From Amaranthus tricolor (Eukaryota > Streptophyta > Magnoliopsida > Caryophyllales > Amaranthaceae): a stretch of DNA of 64,000 nt. Below are positions 44,321 to 57,451 of the stretch, piece after piece. Where the stretch lies: assembly GCF_026212465.1 (NCBI RefSeq), contig NC_080056.1, positions 11,451,589-11,515,588 on the forward strand, in the 5' to 3' direction. Numbering within the stretch: the first letter of the stretch is position 1; each line of letters begins with the position of its first letter. The notes under the pieces are model-generated. The model worked only from the letters and a program-made list of their open reading frames with translations, did no database searches and had not been told where the DNA came from. A program made the translations under genes and the position numbers.

Positions 44321-45342
44321 AGTGTGTTTATTCCTTAACCGCTGATCTGATATTAGCATTATAAATCCAACGCCTCAAACACCTTATCCGTATGCTATCT
44401 TAATAATCAATAACATTTTGTGCAAGTATAACTCATGGATTGCTAAGATGGTAAGATCTCATATGTCTATATACAAATATCAACGACTTAGAATAAGTGA
44501 TGTATCAATTGAGTAATATATTCATCAAATTGGACAGTTAGTTATCTAAAATAATTTATTTGAGTAATATTGTATATAAATATTAAATATTTTTATTATT
44601 AAATTTGGTCAAATTGCATAATTTAGGCTATTTAATTCAAAGTAACAAAAAAGGTGGAGTATTAGTTTCATTTACTATAATAGATCGAATTACGATAAGT
44701 GAACTTTGAATTACGATCGATTATTAATAGCTTATAAATTACTTTAGAGTATTCAAGATCAGTAATTACGTTGAGTTAACTCTCAATGATAGTATATAAC
44801 TATAAAATAGTTTGTATTAGTTTTATTCACTCCAATAGGTCTAGTTCCAAACACTATTAAGCTTTAAATTAAATATCATCTATTATTAGTGTAATAGATT
44901 TTTTAGTTTAAAGTATTGAAGGTCACTAATAAGTATAAATACGTTGTAAAATGTTTATGATTACCTGATTAATCTAATTCACTTTATTAGAATAAGTTTC
45001 TATTATCAAACTTTGAAATACGATTGATTATTAGTGTAATAGAGTAATGTATATTCTAATAGCTTATACTCCCTCTAATTCAAAATAAATGTCTCATTTT
45101 GAATTTGTATAAATTCTCCCTCAAGAAATATATTCTAGTAAGTTAATAACTAGCCTAAAAGGAAATCGAGACAATTACTCTGAATTTAAGGGACTATTAG
45201 TTTAGAGTACTCAATAACACTAATAAGTCTAAGTATGTAATAGCCTATAAGATAGTTCAGCTTATTCTTATTCATTTAAACAGATCGAATTTCGATTATC
45301 GAGTTTAATATTCAATCAATTATCAAAAGTAGCAACATGATG
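44321..45342. other. AT-rich spacer
   Basis: No gene supported. A Stowaway-like left end (CTCCCTCTAATTCAAAATAA, about 45068) has no clear right partner. Confidence 0.4.
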
Positions 45343-45860
<518 letters not shown>

Positions 45861-45861
<1 letters not shown>

Positions 45862-46996
45862 GTTGAAATACACGAAGATGGTCGAATGCAACAAGAGGGG
45901 GGGGGGGGGGGGGTGAATTGTTGTGTATCTAGCTTTACTTGGTTTTTCTTCTAATTTGCGGAATTTTAATAAACAAAATAAAGCTTAAACTTAAAAAGCA
46001 AAAGATAAAAAGGAGACAAAGATTTTACGTGGAAACCTTCTTGGCTTAATAAGAAGGAAAACCACGACCCCCCCGAGATTTCAAAATTTTCACCATGTTT
46101 TAGGCAATTAAATACAATTACATAAAATAGTTTGCTTCACTTGAAGCTTCTCTACTCTAGGCCTAATTCTCTTTCTCTATTCTCCCTTTCTCTTTCTCTA
46201 TTCTCAGTTTCTCACGACTCTCTTTTCAATTCCCTTAGACTTTTTCGTAAGTCTAATTACAACAAATCACTCATTAACCCTTTAAAGGACACTCTTGGAT
46301 GGATATCGGTTTGAGCAAAGTTCCTCCTATTTATAGTGGGAACAGACAGCAGTTAACATAGACACACCTCCCACTATCATCCACGTTCTCAAAATAAAAG
46401 GATAGTGGAATTGCCAAAAAAAATAAATGACCGGCTGTCATTTGCTTAGAGAGAAAATCAGTTTCCTTAAGCTAAAAATAGCATAGGAGTTAAAAAGAAC
46501 AAGATCCTAAAAAATAGGAGATCCATTTAAGACAAAGAATAAGTCTTTTAGCCGTCCAAATTGAAAAGGAGACTTATTCAAAATGAAGAATAAGTCTTCT
46601 CCATAATTTTAGTTGTTTAAAAAAAAAAATTTTTGCCAATTAATAAATTAATTTAATTAAGCAACTAATTAAACTTTTAATCTTTTACATTAACTAAAAA
46701 CAGAAAACATAATTTTCGTAACTTCCAGTCAATGTCTTCTCCAGACCTGTATCGTGGGGAACAGCATACTGTCTCCATCTACAACTTTTGTCAGAACGTT
46801 ATCTCTAGGAACAGTAAGCTGACTTCCAAAACAATTGTCCAATTTCTTGGATATTCAAGACACGTACAGCTTCCACGAACCAAGTCATAGGCTTCATCAA
46901 CGATTAATACAATCGGATATTCACCTACAAAACAATCTCTAAAATATGTTTGTTTATTTAAAAGTGAAGTCATCATCAAAACCTTAAGAGCCAACA
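45861..46996 (-). repeat. 3' LTR of the SIRE-type element
   Basis: 1,136 bp; on the plus strand TGTTGAAATACACG...GAGCCAACA. Against the other LTR it lacks about 113 bp, carries 17 G instead of 6 near 45897, has an 8-bp insertion and shows about ten substitutions. The minus-strand TATAAATAG box is at 46327-46335. Confidence 0.93.
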
Positions 46997-47011
46997 AATT
47001 CCCCCTTTTTG
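46997..47011 (-). other. Polypurine tract
   Basis: Minus strand AAAAAGGGGGAATTT directly before the 3' LTR, the usual priming site for plus-strand DNA. Confidence 0.85.
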
Positions 47012-47823
47012 ATGATGAGAAACTTTATAAGCAAACTTAAGTATACTAGAGTATAACAAATGTTGAAGAGCATGTTAGAGATTAAAACAACTCTTCTTAA
47101 CTTAGTAAATATAATTTACCAAGCATGCATATACCAACTTACTCTAAAAACATAATATTAAATTGTTTAAATAATTACACTAAAACAAACTAAAATAAAA
47201 TAACCTAAAATAAAATAAAACATAAAGTATTTTCAAAAGAAACAACTTTAAAACAGTTAAACCAAAACAATTAACCAAAATATTCATAATGTTAAAAACA
47301 ATACAGATATGATAAGTTTAGCATAAACATAATTAGCAGCATGATCCTTGCACACAACACATTATCTTCCATAATTGAATCAATATGAATCAATTTTCAA
47401 CACATTATCTTCCATAATTGAATCAATATGAATCAATTTTCAACACATTATCTTCCATAATTGGATCAATATGAATCAATTGAGATATGTAACTGTCAAT
47501 TCTCACAGCTCCTCTTAAGTTTGTGCATTCTCTTCCCCCTTTTGTCATCAATCAAAAACAAGATAGGCACTATCAAACCTCAGCACAAACCATGTAGATT
47601 TGTCAGTGATGAAAGCAAGAAACAATAATGAAAGTAAGCACCATGAACAATAATCAAATCTGCATATAGATAGTTATCACAGACCACAGATAAAAGCAAA
47701 AGAAAGAAAATCAGCAGTTGTTCAACATTACACCATTGTACCCCAGATGGTACAAAACAAAGAGTGAAATTGTTTATCAAATGTGACAGCCAACAAATCT
47801 TAAAAAAAACATAGGGAGGGGGT
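47012..47823. other. Non-coding 3' region of the SIRE-type element
   Basis: Between the env-like region and the polypurine tract. It is A-rich and carries the 43-bp tandem repeat at 47358-47484. No gene seen. Confidence 0.6.
47358..47484. repeat. 43-bp tandem repeat, about three copies
   Basis: Units start CACATTATCTTCC at 47358, 47401 and 47444 and run through AATTGAATCAATATGAATCA. The first two are nearly identical; the third has one G in ATTGGATC and then diverges. Confidence 0.9.
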
Positions 47824-49531
47824 TTAAGGGGCAGTCTCTTCTTCATTTATATATTCGGTCTGCACTTCTACAGTATCCAACTTTGCACCAAGACGATCCT
47901 CCATCATGGTAAGTTGATCAACTATTGAAGCGAGTGAGACACGAACTTGATCTTGAAAAGCACTGAACTGAGACTGTAGGTCATTGAGTTTAGAAAGAAC
48001 GGAATGTGGAGAAGCTTCAGGAACAGGATCAGGAATAGCACAACCAGTACCAGGTGATGATGGAAATGGTGGTGGTGTAAAGTGAATAGGTGATGGTGGT
48101 GGTGATGGAGTTTGATGTGGTAGTGGAGTGGTTGGCTTGGGAGAGAGAGGTTCATTTGATGTAGGCTCAGGCATGGTTTTAATTGTGGTATCATCAACCA
48201 TTGCAGCCTTTCGTTTTGAAGCAAGCCTCCTACTCTTTCTTTGAACAGCTTTAGCCTTCTTCCTTAATGCAATCACAGTCTCTTCATCACTAGAATCATG
48301 ACAGAGATTGTGATCCACATCTTCTCCTAAGACTCCCTTCTGTTCTGCAGTTTCCCCCTTACTTGCTTCCCCTTCTTTATCTGTTTCAGTGGGAACCGGC
48401 TTTTGTTCCTTTTCCCTTTCTTTTTCTTTTTCTTCTCTTTTTCTCCCTCTTTTTCTTCTATTTCTTCTTCCCTCAACTCTTCTTCTTCTTCAATTACTTC
48501 CTCACCAGATCCTACATCAACAACTTCCTCTGATTCGTGTATTAACACCCCCTTCTTCGTTTAATTTGAGATGCAAATTTTGCAAACACTTTGCACCTAT
48601 TTTCATATTGGGTCCCATTGAGAACTCCAACCCTTCCAATGGTACCCCAAACTTTCAAAAAATCCAAGTTAATAACCCTCTATAACCGACAACATTTTTC
48701 TTCTCAATACAGTCAGACAAATGTGATATCATTAGAGAAGGAAAATTTATCTTTATTTGATTTTCCATGCAATAAATCAAGGTTGTATCTCGTAAACTTA
48801 CTTCACTCCTCTTGGAGTTTCAGGGCAAAATAAATCTACGTGCAATATTATAGAGTAATTTATGCATTGGAGACAATATATTATGACTGATTTTTCCTTT
48901 CTTTTGTTCAACCCCCAAATATTTGAAAATTGTTTTTTCATTTATTCCAGAAAAAACTATCTTTGTACCAACACAATAAGTATCAAACCCAACATTCGGA
49001 ATATTAAACCATTCCCCCAGTAATGCACTGTTGAATTCTATTTTTATGTTCTTAATCGTACTAGAACACATTCCACTGTCATTAGAAAAGTTTGAAATAA
49101 ACTCTCGCATAAGGTTTGGTAAAATGGAATGACAGCTAAATTCTGACATCAAAATCTCCCATTCTTGAAATTTCAAAATAGTATGAAGTTGAGGAAAATG
49201 TGTAGTATCGTACCAGTATTTGTCTAGCCCAAATCCAACGGACATTTCCTTTGAAATTTCTTCAGCACTGTTAGGGTTAACTTACTTCAAACGTTTGACC
49301 GCTTTGGAGGATGATCCACCTTTTGGTGAGAAGATTTTTGCGTTTTGTACCAATAGGCTCAGTAGTATGTTTGGGCGATTCTTTAGTGGTTTCTTGGGAT
49401 GGTGATGGTGCAGCATTCAACAATGGTTGTGGATGAACTACTTTTAAAGGTTTTGGCTGGGTATTTTTATGGGATGTGGAAGTTTTCTTGCTGGTTTTTG
49501 GAGTTTTCTTTCCTGATTTTGAAGATTTCAT
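47824..49531 (-). pseudogene. SIRE-type env-like/extra ORF, fragmented
   Basis: Minus-strand pieces in order: 49531-49277, a basic Ser/Lys/Pro-rich start (MKSSKSGKKTPKTSKK); 49245-48820, a globular part with WYDTTHFPQL, EFNSALLGEWFNIPNVGFD and HKLLYNIARRFILP, resembling the plant transposon protein domain found in env-like ORFs of SIRE elements; an open stretch to about 48550; then 48548-48327, a long Glu then Lys run; and 48318-47824, Pro-rich (TPLPHQTPSPPPSP), ending in a likely coiled coil (SKLNDLQSQFSAFQDQVRVS). Stops and frame changes separate the pieces. The role of this ORF in SIRE elements is unproven; the 'env' label rests on position and coiled coils. Confidence 0.72.
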
Positions 49532-50061
49532 TTTGAATTTTGAAAGGTTGAGAGAAGGAGAACGGTTTCTTAGGGAAGGGTTGAGAGTACAAGATGACGG
49601 TTTTGAAGAGTGATTTGATGTGGAAAAGGCTTTTTAAGGGATGATGAGTTGACGGTTACCTTATGTCACATCTCATCAAAGCCCTTCATCATTGCTATGA
49701 TATGGAAAGATTGTGGGAAGTTTTTTGGGTTAAAAACGTTTTTCATTAATTTTTTTTAAATTTAAGTTGGCTATACATTATCCAAACAATATAAAATATG
49801 AATTCTAAAATAAATTATAAAAACAAAATAAGATAATATAAAATGATGAATTATTATAAACTATTATATGAAGAAAATAATGAACACACTGCTTTGGTAT
49901 GATCAAAATAACAACATGCAAACAAGAAGACATTCATAGTACAAACTTTATTAAGTGTTTACCTGATCCATGCAATAACTGATTCTCAATCAAAATATTG
50001 AGGTTGATTCCTAACCCCTTTTTTTTCATGATGCTTCATTGGGAATTTTATGCAACCAACT

Positions 50062-53000
50062 TTAGTGGAGCTTGATCATACTAAGTTCCAATCTCATCTT
50101 TTCATATTGTTTCCTTGGAAGTGGTTTGGTTAGAATGTCTGCAACTTGTTCATTAGTATTGACATGCTTTAATATAATATTTTTGTGTTCTACGTTATCC
50201 TTAAGGAAATGATGTCTAATATGTATATGTTTAGCTCGTGAATGATGCACTGGATCTTTAGATATACATATGGCACTGGTATTATCACAATAAATAGGAA
50301 TACATTCAACTTTAATACCAAAATCTCTTAGTTGTTGTTTTATACAAAGCATTTGGAACAGCAAGCTGCTGCTGCTACGTATTCAGCTTTGACTGTGGAT
50401 AATGCAACCGTGTTTTGTTTCTTAGAACTCCATGAAACTAAACATGAGCCAAGAAATTGTACCATACCTGACGTGCTTTTTCTATTAACTAGATCACCTG
50501 CATAATCTGCATCACTAAAGCCTTTTAAATCATAAACATCACTTTTAGGATAAAATAGGGACAAGTCGTCTGTTCCCTTCAAATATCTCAAAATCCGTTT
50601 TACTGCAGTGAGATGTGATTCTTTGGGGTTGGACTGAAATCTAGCACATAAACCAACACTAAATGAAATATCGGGTTTACTTACAGTTAGATATAATATG
50701 GAACCTATCATGCCTCGATACATTGTTTGATCTACGTTAGTTCCTTTTAGGTCTTCATCTAATCTAACATTTGTAGCCATGGGTGTATGGTTGGTTTTAG
50801 CGTTGTTTACCCCATACTTCTTAAGAAGTTATTTTATGTATTTTTGTTGATGAATAAAAATACCATTTTCAGTTTGTTTAATTTGCAAACCAAGAAAGAA
50901 ATTTAATTCTCCCATCATGCTCATTTCAAATTCTGTGCCCATAAGGTTGGCAAATTCTTTACATAACACATCATTGGTCGCACCGAAAATAATATCATCA
51001 ACATAAATTTAAACAACTAAAATATCATAACCTTTATTCTTAAAAAATAAGGTTTTGTCAATTTTTCCTCTTACAAAGTTATTTTGAATCAAAAACTTTG
51101 ATAGTCTTTCATACCATTGCCTAGGAGCTTGTTTCAAGCCATAAAGAGCTTTATCAAGCTTGTAGACATGATTAGGACAAGAGGTGTTCTCAAAACCAGG
51201 GGGTTGTTCAACAAAAACTTCTTCATCAAGAAAACCATTTAAGAAAGCACATTTCACATCCATTTGATATAACTTAAAGTTCATAAATGCAGCAAAAGAA
51301 ATTAAAATTCTAATAGCCTCTAACCTTGCTACCGAAGCAAATGTCTCAGTGTAATCAATACCTTCTTGTTGATTGTACCCTTTGACCACGAGTTTTGCTT
51401 TGTTTCTTACAATTATTCCATGCTCATCTAGCTTATTCCGAAATACCCATTTCAAACCAATTACTTTCTTGTTTTTTGGTTTGGGTTCCAAGTGCCATAC
51501 CTTATTTCTTTCAAATTCATTTAATTCATCTTGCATGGCTACTATCCATTCGGAATCCTTTAGAGCTTCTTCGTGAATTTTAGGTTCAAGTGATGATAGG
51601 AATGCAAAATGTGCACAAAAGTTTCTCATTTGGGATCTGGTTTGTGTTCCCTTATTCATATCACTTATAATCAGATCAAGAGGATGATAACTTTGATATT
51701 TCCAAGGTTTGGGCACAAATTCTCTTGAGGGAACAGTAGCATGTTCTGGCTCAACAGCTTGATTGGCATTTTGTTCAGCTACTGGATCATTTTGCTCATC
51801 TGCGGGAACAGCTGAATTGGAAACAGTCTGCTGGTCCTGTTGTGCTGGCAGTTCCTGGACTTGGTGAGTTTCTCCTGCATCTTCTTGTATTGGCTGTTCA
51901 CCTGCTGTTCCTTGATCTTGCACTTTAACTCCTTCATCATCATCTTCTAGATTTGCAAGACCTATTTTGACATTGTTTATTTCCTACTCACTTGTTGAAA
52001 AGTTAGTTTCATCAAAGATTATGTGAATGGATTCCTCCACGCACATTGTTCTCTTATTATAAACTCTGTAAGCTTTGTTATGTGATGAATAACCGAGAAA
52101 TACTGCTTCATCACTTCTTTCATCAAATTTACCTATGTTTCGTTTTCCATTTACATGAACAAAGCATTTGCATCCAAATACACGAAAATAGGAAATATTT
52201 AGTTTAACACCTTTAAGCAATTCATAGGGTGTTTTAGAAGTAATTGGTCTTATTAACACACGGTTCAAAATATAGCATGCAGTATTGACGGCTTCGGCCC
52301 AAATATTTATAGGTAGACCACTAGCAATCAACATAGTCCTAACCATTTTTTCTAGGGTTCTGTTTTTCCTTTCTACCACTCCATTTTGTTGTGGGGTTCT
52401 AGAAGCGGAAAAATTGTGATTTATACCATGTTCATTGCAAAAATTCATAAAGTTTGAATTTTCAAATTCTTTGCCATGATCTGATCTTATGTGAACAATT
52501 AGATTATTGGTAGATTTTTGTATTTTGTTAGCAAAAGAAACAAACTCATCAAAAGCTTCATCTTTGCTTACTAAAAATAGAGTTCAAGTAAATCTACTAT
52601 AGTCATCAATTATGACAAACACATATCTTTTGCCACTACGGCTTTGTGTTCTCATAGGTCCACATAGATCCATATGAATTAATTCTAATGGTCTAGAGGT
52701 AGTCACCAGATACTTTGATTTAAACGATGACCGCACTTGTTTTCCTTTAGCACAAGGATCACAAATTTCATTTTTGAGGAATTTTATTGCTGGTAATCCT
52801 CTTACTAGGTCTTTTGATCTTAAAGTGTTAATCAATGAATAGCTAGCATGACCTAGACGCTTGTGCCAAAGCAGTGGGTCTTCTTCTATAACGCTTAAAC
52901 ACGTTAGACTGGTTTTGGGAACAGTGTCTAGGTCCACAACATAAGTGTTCCCTTTCCTGATTCCCTCAAGCACTGGGTCTCCTGTGTTGTTCCTAGAAAT

Positions 53001-55106
53001 TATGCATCGTTCAGAAGTAAACTTAACAGAGTTACCTTTGTCACAAAATTGAGAAATACTTAAAAGATTGTGTTTTAAATTCTCGACTAAAAATACAATT
53101 TCAATGGCATGGGAACTTGACCTTCCAACCTTTCCTTTGGCGATTATCTCACCCTTCATATTATCACCGAAGGTTACAGTTCCCCCATCATATGTTTCAA
53201 GTGAGAGAAATTTAGATTTGTCACCCGTCATGTGCTTGGAACACTCACTGTCAAGATACCATGAGTTGTTCCCCCTCACTTGAACCTGCAAAGCAAATTA
53301 ATGGTTAGGTTTAGGAACCCAGTCATCCTTGGGTTCCCTGTCGATAATACTTGAATCACATTTCTTAATCCATATGCGTTCAATTTTTATTTGCTTTGAT
53401 TTGATGTTCTCTTTTTACACATTGCTTTTTCAAGTGTCCAGTTTTGCCACAAAAGGAACAGATTTTACTACTAGGGAGATCAACATAGACCTTTTTTTTT
53501 TATTATTTTTATCATAACCTAGACCTTCTTTACTCTTTGGTTTAGCATTTAGAATCCATTTGGGAACTTCATTGATTTTCCCTTTTCCTTTTAAATCAAG
53601 TTGATCTTTTAGATACTTATTTTCCCTTTCACATGATTCTAATTTTAATTTCATTTCTTGAAATTCCGTGCTAAACACATGAGTGGATTTATCATTTTCA
53701 ACCCATTTTAATTCTAGCAATTTGTTTTGATTCTTTTCAATGTTAAGAATGATGAATTCCTGCTTTATTTTCTTCAATTGCTCTTTCAAAATAACATTCT
53801 TATCTAACAAATCAAAAAATCTACTTTGCACATCGATCCTAAAAGTATTTAAGTATGAGATGTGATCTTTACTTAATTTAAGGTCTTTCTCAAATTGGAG
53901 ACACTTAGCTGTTTTTTCCTCCAACTTCTCTTGTGTTTCCAAAAATAACTTAATTAATTTATCCTTTCTTAAACTAAATAGATGTTTAGGAGATGAACTA
54001 GAAGACATTACCTCTCTTTCCTTAGTCTCTTCATGAGATGCCATGAGACACAGATTTGCAGTTTCTTCCTCTACTGGAACTTCAGTTTCAGCTTCGCTTT
54101 CAGTGTCACCCCAAGCTGCGATCATTGCTTTACGAAAATCTGTTCTGAAGTTTCCCTTCTTTGGCATTCTTCCAGCTTCTCTTGTCTTCTCCTTGCCCTT
54201 CTCATTCTTCCACAGAGGGAAATCCTTGATGAAGTGATCAGTATTTCCACATTTGTGGCATTCAAAATTCGTCTTCAGGTTAGCAGTTCCTCTTTCCTTA
54301 TTATTTCTTTGGTTTCTATATCTGCTGTTCCTGAAGAATTTTTTGAATTTTCATGCCAACATTGCAGCTTCCTCTTCACCAGCTTCTGATTCTTCACTAT
54401 CATCTGCTGCCAGAGCCAGTCCTTTATTTCGGGAACTGTCAACTGTTCCCAAATGTAGTTCATGTGTCATGAGTGAACCAGCCAGCTCTTCCAAATTGAA
54501 CTTGGTGAAATCTTTGGACTCCTGGATGGCTGTGACCTTAGCTCTCCAGCGCTCATCTTGTGGAAGACTTCTCGGTATTTTCCTGACTTGTTCATCAACT
54601 GGAATAATCTTGCCAAGAGAGACAAGTTCGTTTGTAATGTTGGTGAACCTGGTAAACATCTCTTGAATGTTTTCCTTAGGTTCCATAACAAACCTTTCAT
54701 ATTTTGACTTTAGGAGGTCAATCTTGGATCGCTTCACTTCACTGGTACCTTCATGGGTAACTTCCAGCAGGTCCCAAATCTGCTTTGCCGTTTTACAACC
54801 CATGATACGATTATGTTCATTTGGCCCGAGACCACAGTGAAGCAGCTTGATCGCAAGAGCGTTCATTTCCATTTTTTGAAACTCTTTCTTTTCATATTCA
54901 TTGATTGGTTTTGGAATTGATTCATTGTTGGAGTTGATGGTCGTCACTTCGAAATCTCCTATTTCAAATACTCTCCATACCTGGTAATTTTCGGCCTTTA
55001 TAAAAATTTTCATCCTATTTTTCCAGTAGATATAGAATTTCCCATCGAACATGGGTGGTCTTTGGGTAGAGTACCCTTCTTCCATGCGTTCGTTCATCTT
55101 CAACAT
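50062..55106 (-). pseudogene. Ty1/copia gag-pol polyprotein with nonsense codons and frameshifts
   Basis: Starts MLKMNERMEEGY at 55106. Gag runs to about 54351, ends in a TGA and continues in the same frame to 53430. The first zinc knuckle (about 54262-54230) reads CHKCGNTDHFIKDF, lacking its last Cys. A second, CSFCGKTGHLKKQC (about 53455), lies in another frame after a poly-A run. Protease begins WYLDSECSKHMTG, with E where DSG is usual. Integrase: HKRLGH...CDPC zinc finger, core HMDLCGP, a TGA after DDYSRFT (52582), then TPQQNGVVERKNRTLE. A TAG follows NFSTSE near 51982. Reverse transcriptase: [14 protein letters not shown] and [14 protein letters not shown]; a TAA (51006) sits just before IYVDDIIFGA, and another stop lies near 50830. 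RNase H: GFSDADYAGD, then a frame change near 50350, then IYCDNTSAI. It cannot make an active polyprotein. Confidence 0.93.
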
Positions 55107-55160
55107 CTTGCCAGGGAACAGGATACTGCTCTCAGGGTTTCCTGATTAAATGAGGGACAT

Positions 55161-55173
55161 GGCTCTGATACCA
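55161..55173 (-). other. Primer-binding site (initiator-Met tRNA type)
   Basis: Minus strand TGGTATCAGAGCC two bases inside the 5' LTR; fixes the element's orientation. Confidence 0.9.
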
Positions 55174-55175
55174 AT

Positions 55176-56398
55176 TGTTGAAATACACGAAGATGGTCGA
55201 ATGCAACAAGAGGGGGGTGAATTGTTGTGTATCTAGCTTTACTTCGTTTTTCTTCTAATTTGCGGAATTTTAATAAACAAAATAAAGCTTAAACTTAAAA
55301 AGCAAAAGATAAAAAGGAGACAAAGATTTTACGTGGAAACCTTCTTGGCTTAATAAGAAGGAAAACCATGACCCTTGAGATTTCAAAATTCTCACCATGT
55401 TTTAGGCAATTAAATACAATTACATAAAACAGTTTGCTTCACTTGAAGCTTCTCTACTCTAGGCCTAATTCTCTTTCTTTATTCTCCCTTTCTCTTTCTC
55501 TATTCTCACGATTCTCTTTTCAATTCCCTTAGACTTTTTCGTAAGTCTAATTACAACAAATCACTCATTAACCCTTACAAGGCCAATTCTCAAGAGATTA
55601 AAAATCAAAATAATTACTTAAGAAAAATATAATAAATTAATTGGCATTTAAAAATAGAAAATATTTTTCATAAATGATCTCCCTTTAAAGGACACTCTTG
55701 GATGGATATCGGTTTGAGCAAAGTTCCTCCTATTTATAGTGGGAACAGACAGCAGTTAACATAGACACACCTCCCACTATCATCCACGTTCTCAAAATAA
55801 AAGGATAGTGGAATTGCCAAAAAAAATAAATGACCGGCTGTCATTTGCTTAGAGAGAAAATCAGTTTCCTTAAGCTAAAAATAGCATAGGAGTTAAAAAG
55901 AACAAGATCCTAAAAAATAGGAGATCCATTTAAGACAAAGAATAAGTCTTTTAGCCGTCCAAATTGAAAAGGAGACTTATTCAAAATGAAGAATAAGTCT
56001 TCTCCATAATTTTAGTTTTTTAAAAAAAAACTTTTTGCCAATTAATAAATTAATTTAATTAAGCAACTAATTAAACTTTTAATCTTTTACATTAACTAAA
56101 AACAGAAAACATAATTTTCGTAACTTCCAGTCAATGTCTTCTCCAGACCTGTATCGTGGGGAACAGCATACTGTCTCCATCTACAACTTTTGTCAGAACG
56201 TTATCTCTAGGAACAGTAAGCTGACTTCCAAAACAATTGTCCAATTTCTTGGATATTCAAGACACGTACAGCTTCCACGAACCAAGTCATAGGCTTCATC
56301 AACGATTAATACAATCGGATATTCACCTACAAAACAATCTCTAAAATATGTTTGTTTATTTAAAAGTGAAGTCATCATCAAAACCTTAAGAGCCAACA
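55176..56398 (-). repeat. 5' LTR of the SIRE-type element
   Basis: 1,223 bp, the fuller of the two LTRs. It retains about 113 bp (about 55577-55689) missing from the other copy. The minus-strand TATAAATAG box is at 55730-55738. The last 370 bp or so look identical to the other LTR. Confidence 0.93.
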
Positions 56399-56944
<546 letters not shown>

Positions 56945-56950
56945 TTGATG

Positions 56951-57129
56951 TTTTTTTTTTGCGAATTACAACCTCCTTATTTCAATTTTGACCATTATTC
57001 AAGCTAGGTGATCGGTTCCGTACAGAATGACCAGTTGGTCAACCTTTTTACCTTTGACTTTTTCTATTTTCATTGTATTATCTGATGTGGGTTAATATTT
57101 AACCCAAGCAACTACAAACCTACCCACAT
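56951..57129 (+). repeat. MULE left terminal inverted repeat
   Basis: Matches the reverse complement of 62053-62230 with scattered differences, for example CAAGCTAGGTGATCGG against CAGGCCATGCGACTGG. TIRs of MULEs commonly hold the promoters of the internal genes. Confidence 0.9.
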
Positions 57130-57451
57130 TATTATTTTACTGCCTCATATTTAATTCCCTCCCCTCCCATTTACCCCTCCCTATTTTGTCACCATCAACA
57201 TCAAGCTTTTCGAAAAAATTACACAGTGGGCATTCATACGCCATTGCTGAGCTTCACTAAAGGTAAGTTCTCCTTCTTTCCTTCTTGTTTTATCAACTAA
57301 ATTTTGCTTTTTGGTGTTTGATTATGCTATAATGTCGACATTTAGGGTTATTTGGTTTGGAATTTCATAATTTTGAAGTTCTATTATGCAATTAGAATAT
57401 TTAGGTTTTCTGAAGATTAACACTATATGTTGTTGAATTTCGCCATTATAG
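57130..57451 (+). promoter_or_regulatory. Leader and 5' UTR intron of the MULE transposase gene
   Basis: A leader ends CACTAAAG at 57262, followed by GTAAGTTC. The acceptor CCATTATAG ends at 57451 directly before the ATG. The 189-nt intron is predicted from splice sites only. Confidence 0.6.

Larger units (their letters stand above)
45861..56398 (-). mobile_element. Full-length SIRE/Maximus-type Ty1/copia element, coding-defective
   Basis: 10,538 bp on the minus strand. Order by transcription: 5' LTR 56398-55176, initiator-Met primer site 55173-55161, gag-pol 55106-50062, env-like region 49531-47824, polypurine tract 47011-46997, 3' LTR 46996-45861. The extra reading frames after pol and the long LTRs indicate the SIRE lineage. 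Flanks are ACATA (45856-45860) and ATATA (56399-56403), a weak 5-bp duplication inside a (TA)n tract. Confidence 0.92.
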
